From positions 1,321,001 to 1,385,000 of the forward strand of contig VTFK01000013.1 of the NCBI GenBank assembly GCA_009617715.1: 64,000 nucleotides of DNA, read 5' to 3'. Positions 12,184 to 23,249 of this stretch are shown piece after piece (positions within the stretch are counted from its first letter, which is position 1; each line of letters begins with the position of its first letter). A program made the translations under genes and the position numbers. This DNA is from Plectrocnemia conspersa. Its lineage: Eukaryota > Arthropoda > Insecta > Trichoptera > Polycentropodidae. The notes beneath the pieces are model-generated. The model made no database searches. It saw only the letters and a list, made by a program, of their open reading frames with translations, and was not told the DNA's origin.

Positions 12184-14186
12184 GTAAGTCACCGCAAGGC
12201 CTTGTATATAACATAGAAAGTAACACGAACACTCATCATAATCTCACCGCGGAAATCGAAGGTTGTAAAAAAGGCGTGAGAGGAAATCGAACAGAGCCAT
12301 TCATCACTAACATATCGGTTCGGAAGTGGAAGCATAAAAAATACGCAAATACGATAATTTGCATTTTACCTCTGCAATTGGCGAAAGTCTCGTATTGAAT
12401 TGACCGCTCGGGTTCATTAGGGTTAAGGTTAACGCGCGCTAGTTAAACTTGAACCGTATAGAAACAATGCTCATTATATATTTTTTTATCTTATACATTT
12501 CAATCCGAAACGCACAACCGTAAATATTATATTGATGGATCGTCAGTGTCTGGCGCGCGTCTCCTTACTGTTCGAAATCGGTATAACAGTAAACTTTTAT
12601 ATAAAAAAAACTTTTGTGTGCGTATTCGATGCATTTTGATCAGAACAGGTTGTATATAGCGGCAGACGTGATCTGATTGATGTATCGCTGACAAGTGACC
12701 GAATGCTGACTGGTCACTTTGCATTTTGTTCCCATGGAAAGTAATGCTATGATTAATGTTGCAGATTTTTTTTAATGTGACATATGATTTCCTTTTTCCT
12801 CTTTTAAAATTAAATTAAATAAAATATTTATTCAAGTAAATTGAACCATTAATTAAAACAATTTTAACTCCGCGTTGACGTTGAGCAAAAAATGTAAGAA
12901 CCAACCGCGAGATGAATTTTAAGACCGTATAGCCGTCACGTTCGGAAATCATGATTTGGTCATTATTACCATATCGTCCATCTTCATTATTTTTCTTTAC
13001 AAATTTTTTAATTGAGTACGTGACGTGATTTGTACCTGGCGTTTCTTTGCGTCGGACCACCGACTAAATTTGTTTTTTTGTTTTTGACACTGATTGTTAT
13101 GAGTGTATGATAATTGAAAATTACTATTAACGATTTTGTTGAGTTTTAATCAAAAAAAAATATACACACACATTAACAATGTTTCATTGACAACCTTAAA
13201 AAAATATTAAATCTCATATATACACATCTATATCAATCTAGTGATTCATATCTTTCAAGAATTGCATTATAAAAGAATAGTTTTTTAAGTGTTTAAATAA
13301 TTTATTTAGCACTTTGTGTTCTATTGGTATTATATTAAATTATTGTATAATCACATTGATCTCTCAGACACAATAGAAAGATGAGATTCGAACCCACGAC
13401 CTAAGAAATTACTTTTACCATTGCAACATCACGTTGATTTACTCAAAGCGAAGTTGGCATTATTTAGATGTGTAGCATTATTTAAATGACTCATAACCCT
13501 AATCTGTTATTTTTATCTCTTATTTTACTATAATTACACGAAGATCTTGATGATGCGTAAAATTCACTACCAGTTATGGGAGAACATGTGATCAATCTCA
13601 ATGTTTTTGATTGAAATCTTTAGACTAATTCAAGTTGATTTGATTTGTACATATCTAGATTTAAAAATAGTATTTTTTTTAATGATACAGGGGGATCCAC
13701 TTCTTTTCAGATATGCATAGATAGGCGTGAAAGACGTTTATATAACTTAACGGATGAGTAGTTTATTCTTTTTATGGTTTATGATATTTGAGAAAGTTAA
13801 CTCTATTTTTTTTATATTTTAAACTTTTCTATATTTTTAGTCTGTAGGAATAATCTGGTTTTTGAAAAAATTGTGGATTAAATAAGAACCGTTTTTGTAC
13901 AATTTTAAATGGGAATAGAAAAAAAATATTGAATTAAATTATAATGCGAAAATATATTTAATGGACTCCAACCCTGAGAAAACGATGATTCCGGACCTCA
14001 TGATAAAAATAGCATTTTATATATTGTTAACATCGTAATATAATTTCTTGAATAAATAGCAATAGGTATGAGTTAACCATTTCTATGCAAAAATTAAACA
14101 AAAAAATAAGCTATAAATTCTGAAATCATACTTTATGCGAAATATTTTAATTAGGCATTAAAAATTATTAAAAATATCTACTTTTA
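12184..14186. other. Downstream intronic or intergenic stretch
   Basis: Follows the strong donor at 12184. It is AT-rich with a mildly GC-richer start (12190-12440) and a patch near 12520-12720. A tRNA-like SINE remnant lies at about 13370-13445. No next exon with a convincing acceptor, open frame and donor was found. Confidence 0.5.
13370..13445 (-). repeat. tRNA-derived SINE remnant (tentative)
   Basis: On the minus strand a B-box-like GGTTCGAATCT is preceded by GTCGTGG and, about 35 nt upstream, by GCAATGG that resembles a degraded A box. Spacing is about right for a tRNA-type promoter, but there is no acceptor stem, so it is not an intact tRNA. The downstream string containing 'cagacacaatagaa' (on +) recurs at 61530. 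A similar B-box lies at 47400. Confidence 0.35.
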
Positions 14187-14824
14187 GGGGCGTAGCTCTA
14201 GGGGTGGTTGACCTCGCGGCATTTGAGACTCTTTGGTGAATCCTATTAGATTGTTTATTAAGTTATAATTACAATTTTGACTATGGACGATTACGGCATG
14301 ACGTTTCTTGCGATGAAGGTGTGCAGGTGATGATCTTCAGGTCTGTCGGTGAGGGCGCGTGGCTGCTGGTAGATCTTAGCTCTCTGATCGTCTGCGTCGC
14401 TGGCTCGGCTGTCTGGTGACGTCTCTTGTCTCGTGCCTCAGCCGTCTCGTATCTCGGACCGTCAGCCCTGAGCCGTCTGCCCTCTCCTCGTCGGAATCCG
14501 GGCTTATATCCTTTAGGGGGATGCACGCTAGCTGGCCAATCGCGACTGTGCATCAATCTCCTAGCCAATCGCTGCAGTGGCTTCTTAGAATTCAAGAAAT
14601 CGGATGTGTATTTACGAAAGCGAATTTTTGGCTTGGCTCCAGACTTTTGAATTCTTCAGAAAGGGTTTGCATTGTGGTGATTGATTGCGTCCGTACCGTT
14701 TTGTCACAAAAGATATCCTCTTAACGACCCGTGTTGTGTGTGGTCTAAAGAAATCCCTCTTGTGCCATGGTGTTTGTCTCATTGTTAATGAATAAACGTT
14801 TTTGTTCACGGCCATTAATAATGT
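14187..14824 (+). repeat. Dispersed repeat family R1, copy B (~638 bp)
   Basis: Same family and orientation as 3737-4394. It shares the head GGGGCGTAGCTCTAGGGG, the 'ggcttatatcctttaggggg' block, the 'gcgtccgta' and 'aaatccctc(c/t)tgtgccatg' blocks, and the closing cattgttaat hairpin region. The middle differs by several indels, so the copies are old. Open frames inside are shadows of its GC-rich composition. Confidence 0.7.
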
Positions 14825-14914
14825 GACATAATTATCATATTTTTCACCTGATAATAAGTCGTGTTTTCTTTGCTGCTCAGTGTTGCCATATAGTGTATTT
14901 CCAGTCCAGGTCAA

Positions 14915-15232
14915 CGCTGTGAAAACGCTCGATCATCAAGCGCTTATATTAATACTTAATATAACAATATTACGAGTGAGAATCAAATAAAGCACATCTA
15001 AACCAAATTTTGACCAATAGGAGAGCGCAAAAAACAATTATCGCTTCTCAGAAGTCAAAAATCCACGTCAAAAGCAATAAAATCGTGCCGTCGCTGTCGC
15101 AGTAGGAACGCTCGTTACCAAGCGTTCCCACTGCTGCGGCTCCGACACGATTTTATTGCTTTTGACGTGAATTTTTGCCTTCTGAGAAGCGATAATTGTT
15201 TTTGCGCTCTCCTATTGACCAAAATTAGGTTT
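14915..15232. repeat. Long foldback element, copy 1
   Basis: Bases 15001-15112 form a near-perfect inverted repeat with 15121-15232 around an 8-nt loop (15113-15120), so the whole 232-bp block can fold on itself. The left flank 14915-15000 is the reverse complement of 31075-31160, the flank of a related foldback. Arms carry CTTTTGACGTG and GCGATAATTG strings. There is no coding capacity. A transcript would make a long double-stranded RNA. It is either a foldback-type mobile element or two head-to-head repeat units. Confidence 0.8.
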
Positions 15233-15339
15233 GAAAATACTTTGATCAGCAGTAAGGATAGCTAGTGTAATATCAAAATGCAGTCAAACTATGAAGCAAT
15301 ATGTGAGATGCAATGTACTTATTCTTCCGTTTATTTTCC

Positions 15340-15790
15340 CCTGAGAGATGAGTTGGTCAAGTCCAAAATACAAATATTTTGTACTTGACTTAATGAAAGT
15401 TTAGGACTATAATTACATTTATAACTTTCATTAGATTAAGTTTGGGTTTAAACAGCAAATGGACGTTTCGCAACTGTTAAATTGAGTTTTATAGACATTT
15501 TAGCGCCTATCAGTTGAATTATATTTGCGCTAGTAGAAATATATATATACTGGTGAAAATGTATTTGAACTTAATTAGTGAAAAATAACTTTACTAAAAA
15601 ATACATTCGCTGTAACATTTAAAAATCAGATGTAAGTAAATAATGTAAATATATATTACTATATATATATAGAAAATTTGAATGCATATTATTTAACTAG
15701 CAGCTGCCAGATAATTTATTTTTTCACTGGTAAAAATACATACCTACTGGTGAAAATGTATTCTGATATGATTTTACTAAAATGACACAT
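15340..15790. repeat. Fragment of the MITE-headed repeat family body
   Basis: Contains the 'aacagcaaatggacgttt' block followed by 'aaattgagttttatagacat', shared with 10610-10660, 57520-57560 and (reversed) 29465-29520. It is followed by several 'ctggtgaaaatgta' type short repeats, in both orientations, that also recur near 57050-57670. No terminal inverted repeat is seen at either edge. Confidence 0.5.
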
Positions 15791-15856
15791 TTTAAAAAAT
15801 ATTTTTGGAATAGATTCGAGCCTGTTTTTTTTTAATTGCTTTTAAATGAAAATAAT

Positions 15857-16159
15857 ATGAAACTGAGTGTATTATTAATTTATTTTGCTTCATTAAATCT
15901 AGTTGTCCAATTACTGATAAAACATTCTATAAAAACATTAAATTTATATGATTCAGCTGGTACTGTTGTTGATTTTTCGTTATTTCTTTGGTTCTTCTTT
16001 CCTGAAAATTCAGATCGAATACCTAAATTTACATTCGTTGAATATTTTCTCTCATGTTTAATGTTTATTAAATGTAGAAAAAGCAATAAAGTCAACAATA
16101 ATTTGCAAACAAATTTTAACACAAACGGAGCCGCGTTAAAAACTATCTGTTTATTGTGA
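15857..16159 (+). CDS. Orphan open frame, 100 codons (doubtful)
   Basis: The frame begins at an ATG with MKLSVLLIYFASL, a hydrophobic start resembling a signal peptide, and ends with a Lys/Asn-rich tail. There is no promoter, splice or homology support. It sits directly after repeat-family sequence. Its opposite strand is also open for 80 codons, and codons are A/T-driven. Most likely chance, or part of an unrecognised repeat. Confidence 0.12.
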   Translation: MKLSVLLIYFASLNLVVQLLIKHSIKTLNLYDSAGTVVDFSLFLWFFFPENSDRIPKFTFVEYFLSCLMFIKCRKSNKVNNNLQTNFNTNGAALKTICLL

Positions 16160-16967
16160 AAGTACTACCTAGAAAGTGGGGTGCTTTTGAAGGCAATGTT
16201 CCGCTCCTTTTATTTATTGTATAATATGTATAAAAAAGGGCTAAAGGAACTCATACCTGAAATACATCAGTATATATAATATATACATCTCAAATAAGTG
16301 TTTATTATTTGAGGTCGATTTTTAGTTTTTTATAAATATATTCTTGCTATGATTTTTTCTAGAGGCTCTTCAATAAATTTGTCTCTTCTCTTACCCCTCT
16401 CGGCAGGCTTGCACCCAGGTTTATAGAAAAATCCCTCTCCTTCTCCTTCTCCCTTTTATATATGGTTCTAGTAATATGTATCGCAAAGAGGATTTTGTCA
16501 ATTTTTCCTTTATCAATAATTACTCTAATAATCTAGACTAAAATAATAATTTTATTAAACTGAAAATGTTGTAGATTAAGGTTAGGGACTTAATATTATA
16601 AAAATATATTACATACAAATATTATATACACTTATTAACAAATAACCTGCAAAATAGGGTGTCTTCAAAAGATCGAACTGTATCAAATTTTTTTCTTAAA
16701 AAAATCGTATAGATGTTGAGAGTTGAAGTGGCTTTTTATAGTATCTCTCATGGCTTAGATAATAATTTTAGAGTTATACAAGAGTTATTAAGGGGTCATA
16801 CTGAAGCAATACCTGACATTAAAAAGTCATTTCTGAGTGTTTTGATATATTAGAAAAATATAGAATAAAAATATATGTGATTGTGAATTTAGAGCTTTAT
16901 ATACTACACATTAAGCAAATTGATAATATGACGATCTGTAGCTATCCAGTTTTTTTAGATTTAAGAC
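16160..16967. other. Non-coding stretch
   Basis: AT-rich with no recognised gene. At 16395-16410 the sequence CCCCTCTCGGCAGGC is followed by a pyrimidine-rich patch. Its reverse complement resembles the CAGGCCTGCCGAGAGG motif at 29013, which looks like a transposon end, so this may be an eroded copy of that element. Confidence 0.4.
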
Positions 16968-17570
16968 ATGGCACACTTTGGCAAAATCAGTTTAAAACGG
17001 ACAATCAAGTTATGCTCTGCAACCTCATATAAATTCATTTTAATCTTTCTTGTTTATATGGGCCAGTCTCCATTTCGTACGAGGGCCGCAAAAAAACCCT
17101 CGTGCGCTCATGACTTGAATTTTTACGAATTTGTCGCTTCGCAGAAATTCGTCGTCCGAGTCTGGAGCGGTTTTTTCGTTTCGATTAACGGTCGTCGTAC
17201 CGGCATCACGTGAAAGAACATGTTATATCAGAGAGTGAAGGACGACGCCGACGGAAGGAGCACGTAGGTCTACATACCTACCTTTGCAGATTCCGTCCGA
17301 GTGCCAACCCGGAAATTCGTGATCTCCGAAGCTTCGCAGTTGTGGTGGTCGTGCAGGCACCGGCTGACTTTTGTTGTTTTCTCCTCTTTACATTTTAGAA
17401 AGTGGCTAGGAGCGCGAGGATGAGGCGCTTCCAGCCGTTATGCAACTATCTATCTATCCAAGATGTAACAGCGAAGTGGTCAAGGCGAGCCGAAGGTGGA
17501 CGGCGCGTGGGAGACGACCATCGTCACGATCCCAATCTACATTTTTGACACTTAACAGACAATGGTGTTA
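16968..17570. promoter_or_regulatory. GC- and CpG-richer island
   Basis: In contrast to the AT-rich surroundings this block is dense in CG dinucleotides, with a TCACGTGA box at about 17207. Near the end a T-rich tract and TTTTAG (ending 17398) look like a splice acceptor and are followed by 50 open codons in phase 0. Such islands in insect introns are often promoters, enhancers or first exons. An 81-codon ATG frame at 16968-17213 shows no domain. Function is inferred only. Confidence 0.3.
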
Positions 17571-18799
17571 CTGCTGCGACCTATGACAATGGTTTTGTAA
17601 TATAATATATAAAGCTTTAAAGGTCTCCTCGTTTAATACCGTGATTTACCGTCGCGTTAAGTATGGTGGTACGTCTTCTATTAGATATTGTTTTGAAATC
17701 AAAGTGTGATTTTGTTGAAATGCTCGGCAGGACTATGTGGTGTTAAGGACCTCGTGCGAATACGTGATGGGAGTTATTTATTGGCCTATAATCGATTGTT
17801 AGAATGCCGGAGGCATAGTGGCAAGACGAACTATAGGTGTGAATTATTATTTGTGGCTATATATAAAATTTTGTTGAAAATAAAGTAAAAATATTATATT
17901 TATACATTTTTGACTAAAGTATGATTTTCGGCAATTTAAAATCATGGAAATCTAGATTTATATAACGCAGGTAAACTTATTCCAAAATGTATTTTGTGAT
18001 AAAAAAATACCAATATTGCTATTGCTTAGTCCCACCTCTAATTCATTCTTATAGTGAAAGTTTAATTTTAAATTGTATATTAATGGTGGTCGTTTAATTA
18101 TTACAAAGAATACGTAGAATAATGTTTATTTGATGCGATTAGACGTATCGCTAAGCTTATAAAGAAATGGGATTTTGAGATTCGTGTCGAGTGGTTTGAT
18201 TTTGCAGTTAGATGGACCCTAGAAAAGCTAAAACAGATTATTTTTAGAAATATATGTAATTTATCATTCAGTGTTTATGTCAGAAATATATATAATTTAT
18301 CACACAGACAGTGAAGTTGAAGAGGCGAGTCTTGAAAATCACGAAAGAGTCTTTATTGGTAGTCGAGTAGTTCTTCGAGTTTCTGATTGTAGAGTGATTT
18401 GCGTAGTTATCTTTAGTGATTCTCCGTGATTGACGATTACATAAATCATTCAATGTAGCTTTGACAATTGTCAGACACGATCATTTAAAACCATCTCTAA
18501 GTGTCGACGCTATTTAATAAAAACGTGTTCATTGTTCTGATAATCACAAAAGTGGTCTGTAAAAACATGCAATATAAAAAGTATTGTTTCTAGACACGTG
18601 TCTCGAAACTTATAAGGGTTAAGTTTTTATGCTGCGGTAATTAGTGATTAAAAATGAGTGGCTATTGTGCAATACTGGGTTTTTGGCACGATTGCTTTAT
18701 ACATTTTGGACGTTAAGCGTGGCTTCTAGATATCATTATTGAAGCCCCTAGAGTTTTAAAAGTATTTATAATTTGGCTTTTATGCATTTCTTGAGTGTT
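17571..18799. other. Non-coding stretch
   Basis: No gene or recognised repeat. Composition is AT-rich, with a slightly GC-richer patch at 18300-18480. Confidence 0.45.
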
Positions 18800-19564
18800 T
18801 TGAAATATAAATTCGGTTTTGTCCGCTCTAAAATCTCTTGGAAGTTGTCCGAGGTTACTGAGAACGAGAGGTACAGTGGGGGTAATTCAGTCGACTTGGC
18901 CAGCTTCGAGCGCTTCCGAACATTGTTGGCAAACGGACCGAAGTCGGAGCTGCTCTTTCGAGCGCGAGCATTGAGATACTTCCCCTTTCGCTCTCTCGCG
19001 TGTTAAGTGACGAGAGTGAGAGATATAATGATATGATTTTTCGTAAACTGAAATAGAACGAGTAACTCGGTTCAATGTCAATATGCGCGTATGCGTCCTA
19101 TGGTCAACACGCATGACGAGCACTGCATCGTGGTCACGTGGTCAAGTTATAATACCACATGCTTATCGGGGACTTCGACAGACTCTTACTGACATCTTTG
19201 AATATTTTAGGGCACCAAAAGGGATTAATTATATTGTTGATAATATATTCTTCTAGCAGATTTCGTTATTATATTTTTTTTCATGTAAAATTAAATAATT
19301 AAAAAATAATTAGTGGTACTTGATTTTGTTAAAAAAAATCGTTTCGAATATCCTTATGTATTTTCCTAGATCGGTTTATATAAATGTCACACCATAACGA
19401 TTTCCTATTTAGAATCGATGGCGACAAATTCTAGGATAGTCACAGATATAGTGTTCATATTCTGAAGTATCACTTTTATACCTTATGGCATTTTATAAAA
19501 GCAGACAAAGATTTTGCGTAAATTGAATATTTACGACCGAAAAGTTTTCACTGATATTGTATTG
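18800..19564 (+). promoter_or_regulatory. GC-richer island with GAGA-type runs and a donor-like site
   Basis: The block 18830-19150 is GC-rich, with GCTCTCTCGCG and GACGAGAGTGAGAG, the type of runs bound by GAGA factor in flies, and a GTCACGTGG box near 19134. A consensus donor GTGAGT follows at 19565. It could be an alternative promoter with an untranslated first exon ending at 19564. No open frame in it looks selected. Confidence 0.3.
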
Positions 19565-19570
19565 GTGAGT

Positions 19571-22499
19571 GCCCACACAAACTTTTATAATTATCAGTAA
19601 CGTAATTTCAATAATATGACAATTTAAAAATTGTGATTATTTGGCACTGTTTTCGATCGCGCGCAAATATGCCAGCTGTACGTGACAGCAGCCGCCGTGC
19701 GGACGGCATATGAAATTTGTGGCAGTGCTCGGCCGACTTCAGTTGAACTTCGGTTCGGACAACTTAGTGTAGTGCAAGCATTATAATTTGCAGCCTTCTA
19801 AATGCCATTATTAAAAGCCCCTCAATTCTAATAAATATTTTAGAAATTTTAGCCCAGGAATATTAATGCACTAATTTACAAAGCTGTTTATAAGTAATTT
19901 TAACTTTTTTTGTAATTTAATATCAAAATAAATAGTTTAAGAGTGAGTTTTATAACCTATTTTTTGCATCTCATTTAAACTGATGATTACTTTTAATTAT
20001 ATACCTGAAAAGTAATTAATATAATGGATGAAAAATGAATGTTCAGTTTTTTTTATCAAATAAACAATATTGAATTCGAATTAAAATATTAATTAAATAA
20101 ATTAACGAAACATATATTTTTAAATTAAATTATTTTACATATTTTTTTACACCTAGCTTTTAGAATCATAATAATTAAAATAAATACTATTATATCTAAC
20201 ACATTTTAAGATTTCTCGATAAATAGTTATGTATTTTTGCGACAAATAAATTCTTTGAAAATTGAATGCAGCTATTAATTATTGTAAATTATTTCTGCCT
20301 TTTAAGTAAAAGTTCATTTTCCGTAAATGTTTTAGGAATATATGGTGATAGGTAATTGAAACATAAATATCAATTTTTGGCTATTTATTTTTATTTATAA
20401 CTAAAAACAATAGTAAAACGAAAATTAAAACGTTTTATAATATAAGGACTGCACTTTAAAAGCATTGTATCAGATAAAAAAGTAATTAAATAAGATTTTA
20501 ATAATAGCACTATTTTAAGATGTAAATATTTAATTATGTAATAGGAGTTGACTCTTTGATACGTGCCATTATTATTAAATATGTAGATATTTCAGTTTAT
20601 ATATTATATTCTGAATTAAAAAATCGTTACCAATCCATCTGTATGTCTGCAATTATTTTATGAACTTTTTTTTGTGCGGACTGGTAATGAAGTATTAAAA
20701 ACGGATATGTTTTTTAATTATATGAATAAGTATTATTTAAAAGTTCATTTTTAATATGTACTACATTATTAAATGTCTTTTCAAGCACTGTCCATATTAT
20801 AATGATGCTATGATTTTCAAAACATACATCAACGAAAAGGGCTTGAAATACCTTTACTTGTTTAATTTTCGTTCTCGTTATTTACATCAAAATATCAAAA
20901 TTTAACTGTAAATTTGATACGTATGCGGTGAGCCATAGCTAGCAGTCTTTCAATTTGTAAATCTTGACTATTAATCATCAAAAATAAATGACAACTTTTT
21001 ATTTATTACTCGACGAAGAAATTTCTGTTTAAAAAATGCGGTCAGCATAACTACATATGTTTATGGTTTCGTATATAAAAATATATGGTACGTACAGTAC
21101 TTAAATCATTGAATTGTACATATGTATACAAATAGTTTTGAATTTAGTAGTTGATTCAGGTTAAGCAGGTGGTCTTTTAAAATACAAATTAAAACTGTTT
21201 TGGGTAAATTTCATATATCATACATGATATAAAAAATCTTGATTTAATAATGAGTAGATTATTAAGGTTCTTTTCTGATTTTCTTTCAACATTGAGCATT
21301 TGATTAGGTATAAAAATATCATGACATAGGAAATAAACAGGAGTATTAGAGAAGTGAAAATATTTACCATATGCAGTATTTTATTATGTGCTAATTAAAA
21401 GAAAAATTGTTTATTGCGAGTATAATAAGTCTATTGTTATGATAAATAATTCAAAATTTTAATATTTATGACACTCTTGAATATATGATTGTAGTAAATG
21501 TATCATAAATTTGAGAAATTTCTTTTACATGCGAACTTTTGTATCAACTTTGAAAAATCGTACGTTACACTCCTACCGACAATTAATTATTCATTAGATT
21601 ATAATTACACGAAATTAAAAGTGGAAAGAGCATCGGCATTGTTTGTTGGAAAAATCAACGCTGATGACTTACTGAAAATTAGGTATTATGGCATTAATTA
21701 ACGCTAATTTTGTTCGCATAAATTTACGTGAGATTATGCCTGCGTAAAAAGGCAACAACAATTACGGAATAGTGAAACAAAAAGCCGGTGCCAAGAGAAC
21801 AACAGTGTTACACGAACAACGAAAAGATAGCTTTCTTCTCTCTTAATTAATTATTTAACGATGTTTCGTGGGAAATTTGCGCCAGGGTCAAGGCTGGGTG
21901 TCTATGAATCACTGTCACGAGAAGAGATCGCTGGCGGTGTTTTTTTTCGTTCGAAACTTGCACACGTTGAATTATGGGATATTTTAGTATATATTATATT
22001 TTGCATGTGTGCAAACTGTTTAAGAAAGAGAGTAGTGGTTTAAGTACTTATGCATTATTTAACGTTATCTGTATTAGTCAGGCACTTACAATGGTCGAGT
22101 GGAAATTCTCGTTTTATGAATGAATCAGTGGCGTTTTTGCGTTAATTAATGGGAGCCTGATTAAAAAATCAATAATATATAGATAATATAATTTATTAGT
22201 CTATGTAATTTTATTTATTTAGTTTTTATTAATATTCCATGAGAGATTTTGACGTCCAACCCTTTTCGATAAATCGACCAATGACAGTGGCGAGTTTTTT
22301 TTTAATCAAAATGCTGATGGACGATAAACAATTGCCATTTTGAATGTAAACCCAAATTTGCGCGTATTTTTTTCTCAAGGCGATGGATATCTTAATCTTT
22401 TTTAATTTATGGCGTGAACCTTGTGAGTTTAGCTGTTAAAATGATTTCGACGGTAGTGTTCATTTTCCGAAGAAACATATTTTTTATTAGACGATTAAA
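19571..22499. other. Non-coding stretch
   Basis: Mostly AT-rich with no recognised gene. Slight GC rises occur at 19650-19760 and at 21750-21960. Frames here are short and without domains. Confidence 0.5.
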
Positions 22500-22970
22500 A
22501 TGTTAGACCAACAGCACGGGTTTCGTCCTAGCTGTTCCACTGTTACTAACCTTCTGTCGTTCACCAAAACGGTGACAACTTCTCTCGATGCGGGAGTTCA
22601 AGTAGACGTCGTGTATACAGATTTTGACAAAGTTTGTCATAGGTTATTATTAAAAAAATTGTCGAACCTTGGTTGCTCAGATAATTTAACTCGGTTATTC
22701 TCGAGTTATTTAAGCAATCGTAGACAGTTTGTAACCTATGGTGGCTGATTGTCAAAAGAATATTTTACCCCTTCGGGGGTTCCTCAAGGATCCAATCTGG
22801 GACCTCTGCTTTTTGTGTTATTTATTAATGACATAAATACAGCAATTAAAAATTCAAGTTTTCTTCTCTACGCAGATGATTTAAAATTAAATAAATGCAT
22901 TCGATCTGTTGTGGACTCCTTTTCTCTACAAAGTGATTTAGACTTTCTGTAAAGATGGGCTTCCGTTAAC
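22500..22970 (+). pseudogene. LINE reverse transcriptase, 5' part
   Basis: The frame opens with LDQQHGFRPSCSTVTNLL and contains the finger/palm motif YTDFDK, then GVPQGSNLGPLLFVLFINDI and the catalytic box YADD. These are hallmarks of non-LTR reverse transcriptases. In-frame stops at 22746-22748 (between VTYGG and SKEYF) and 22950-22952 (before RWASVNHLPF) kill it. The residues after YTDFDK read VCH where the family usually has AFD. There is no endonuclease domain because the copy is truncated at the 5' end. Confidence 0.85.
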
Positions 22971-23249
22971 CATCTGCCCTTTAGTGTCGGAAAGTGCTAT
23001 ACTGTGTCATTTTCTCGATCCCATCAGCTTGTTTCTACCATCTAGGTCAGTGTTTCCCAGCCTTCTTTATGCCATGCCCCACCGTAGTCTTTTCTAAAGT
23101 CATATGCCCCACCGGCATTTTTTTTAATAAAACAGTAGTTAAATTTTCAAAACGTATATTATAATTGAAATAATTACAAAATACAAATTAAAAATGTAAG
23201 TAAAATAGAATAAAATGGTAATGCCTAATCCATTTTTAAATTATTAAAT

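Noticed and set aside
13380..13410. Intact tRNA gene
   Set aside because: Only a B-box-like segment; no acceptor stem or anticodon arm can be folded.
14281..14914. Open frames of about 74-104 codons on both strands
   Set aside because: Same repeat family R1 (copy B); frames are not conserved with copy A.
15880..16122. 80-codon minus-strand frame with hydrophobic start
   Set aside because: Overlaps an equally unsupported plus-strand frame; no homology, likely chance in AT-rich DNA.
22561..22755. 64-codon minus-strand frame
   Set aside because: Antisense shadow of the LINE reverse transcriptase.
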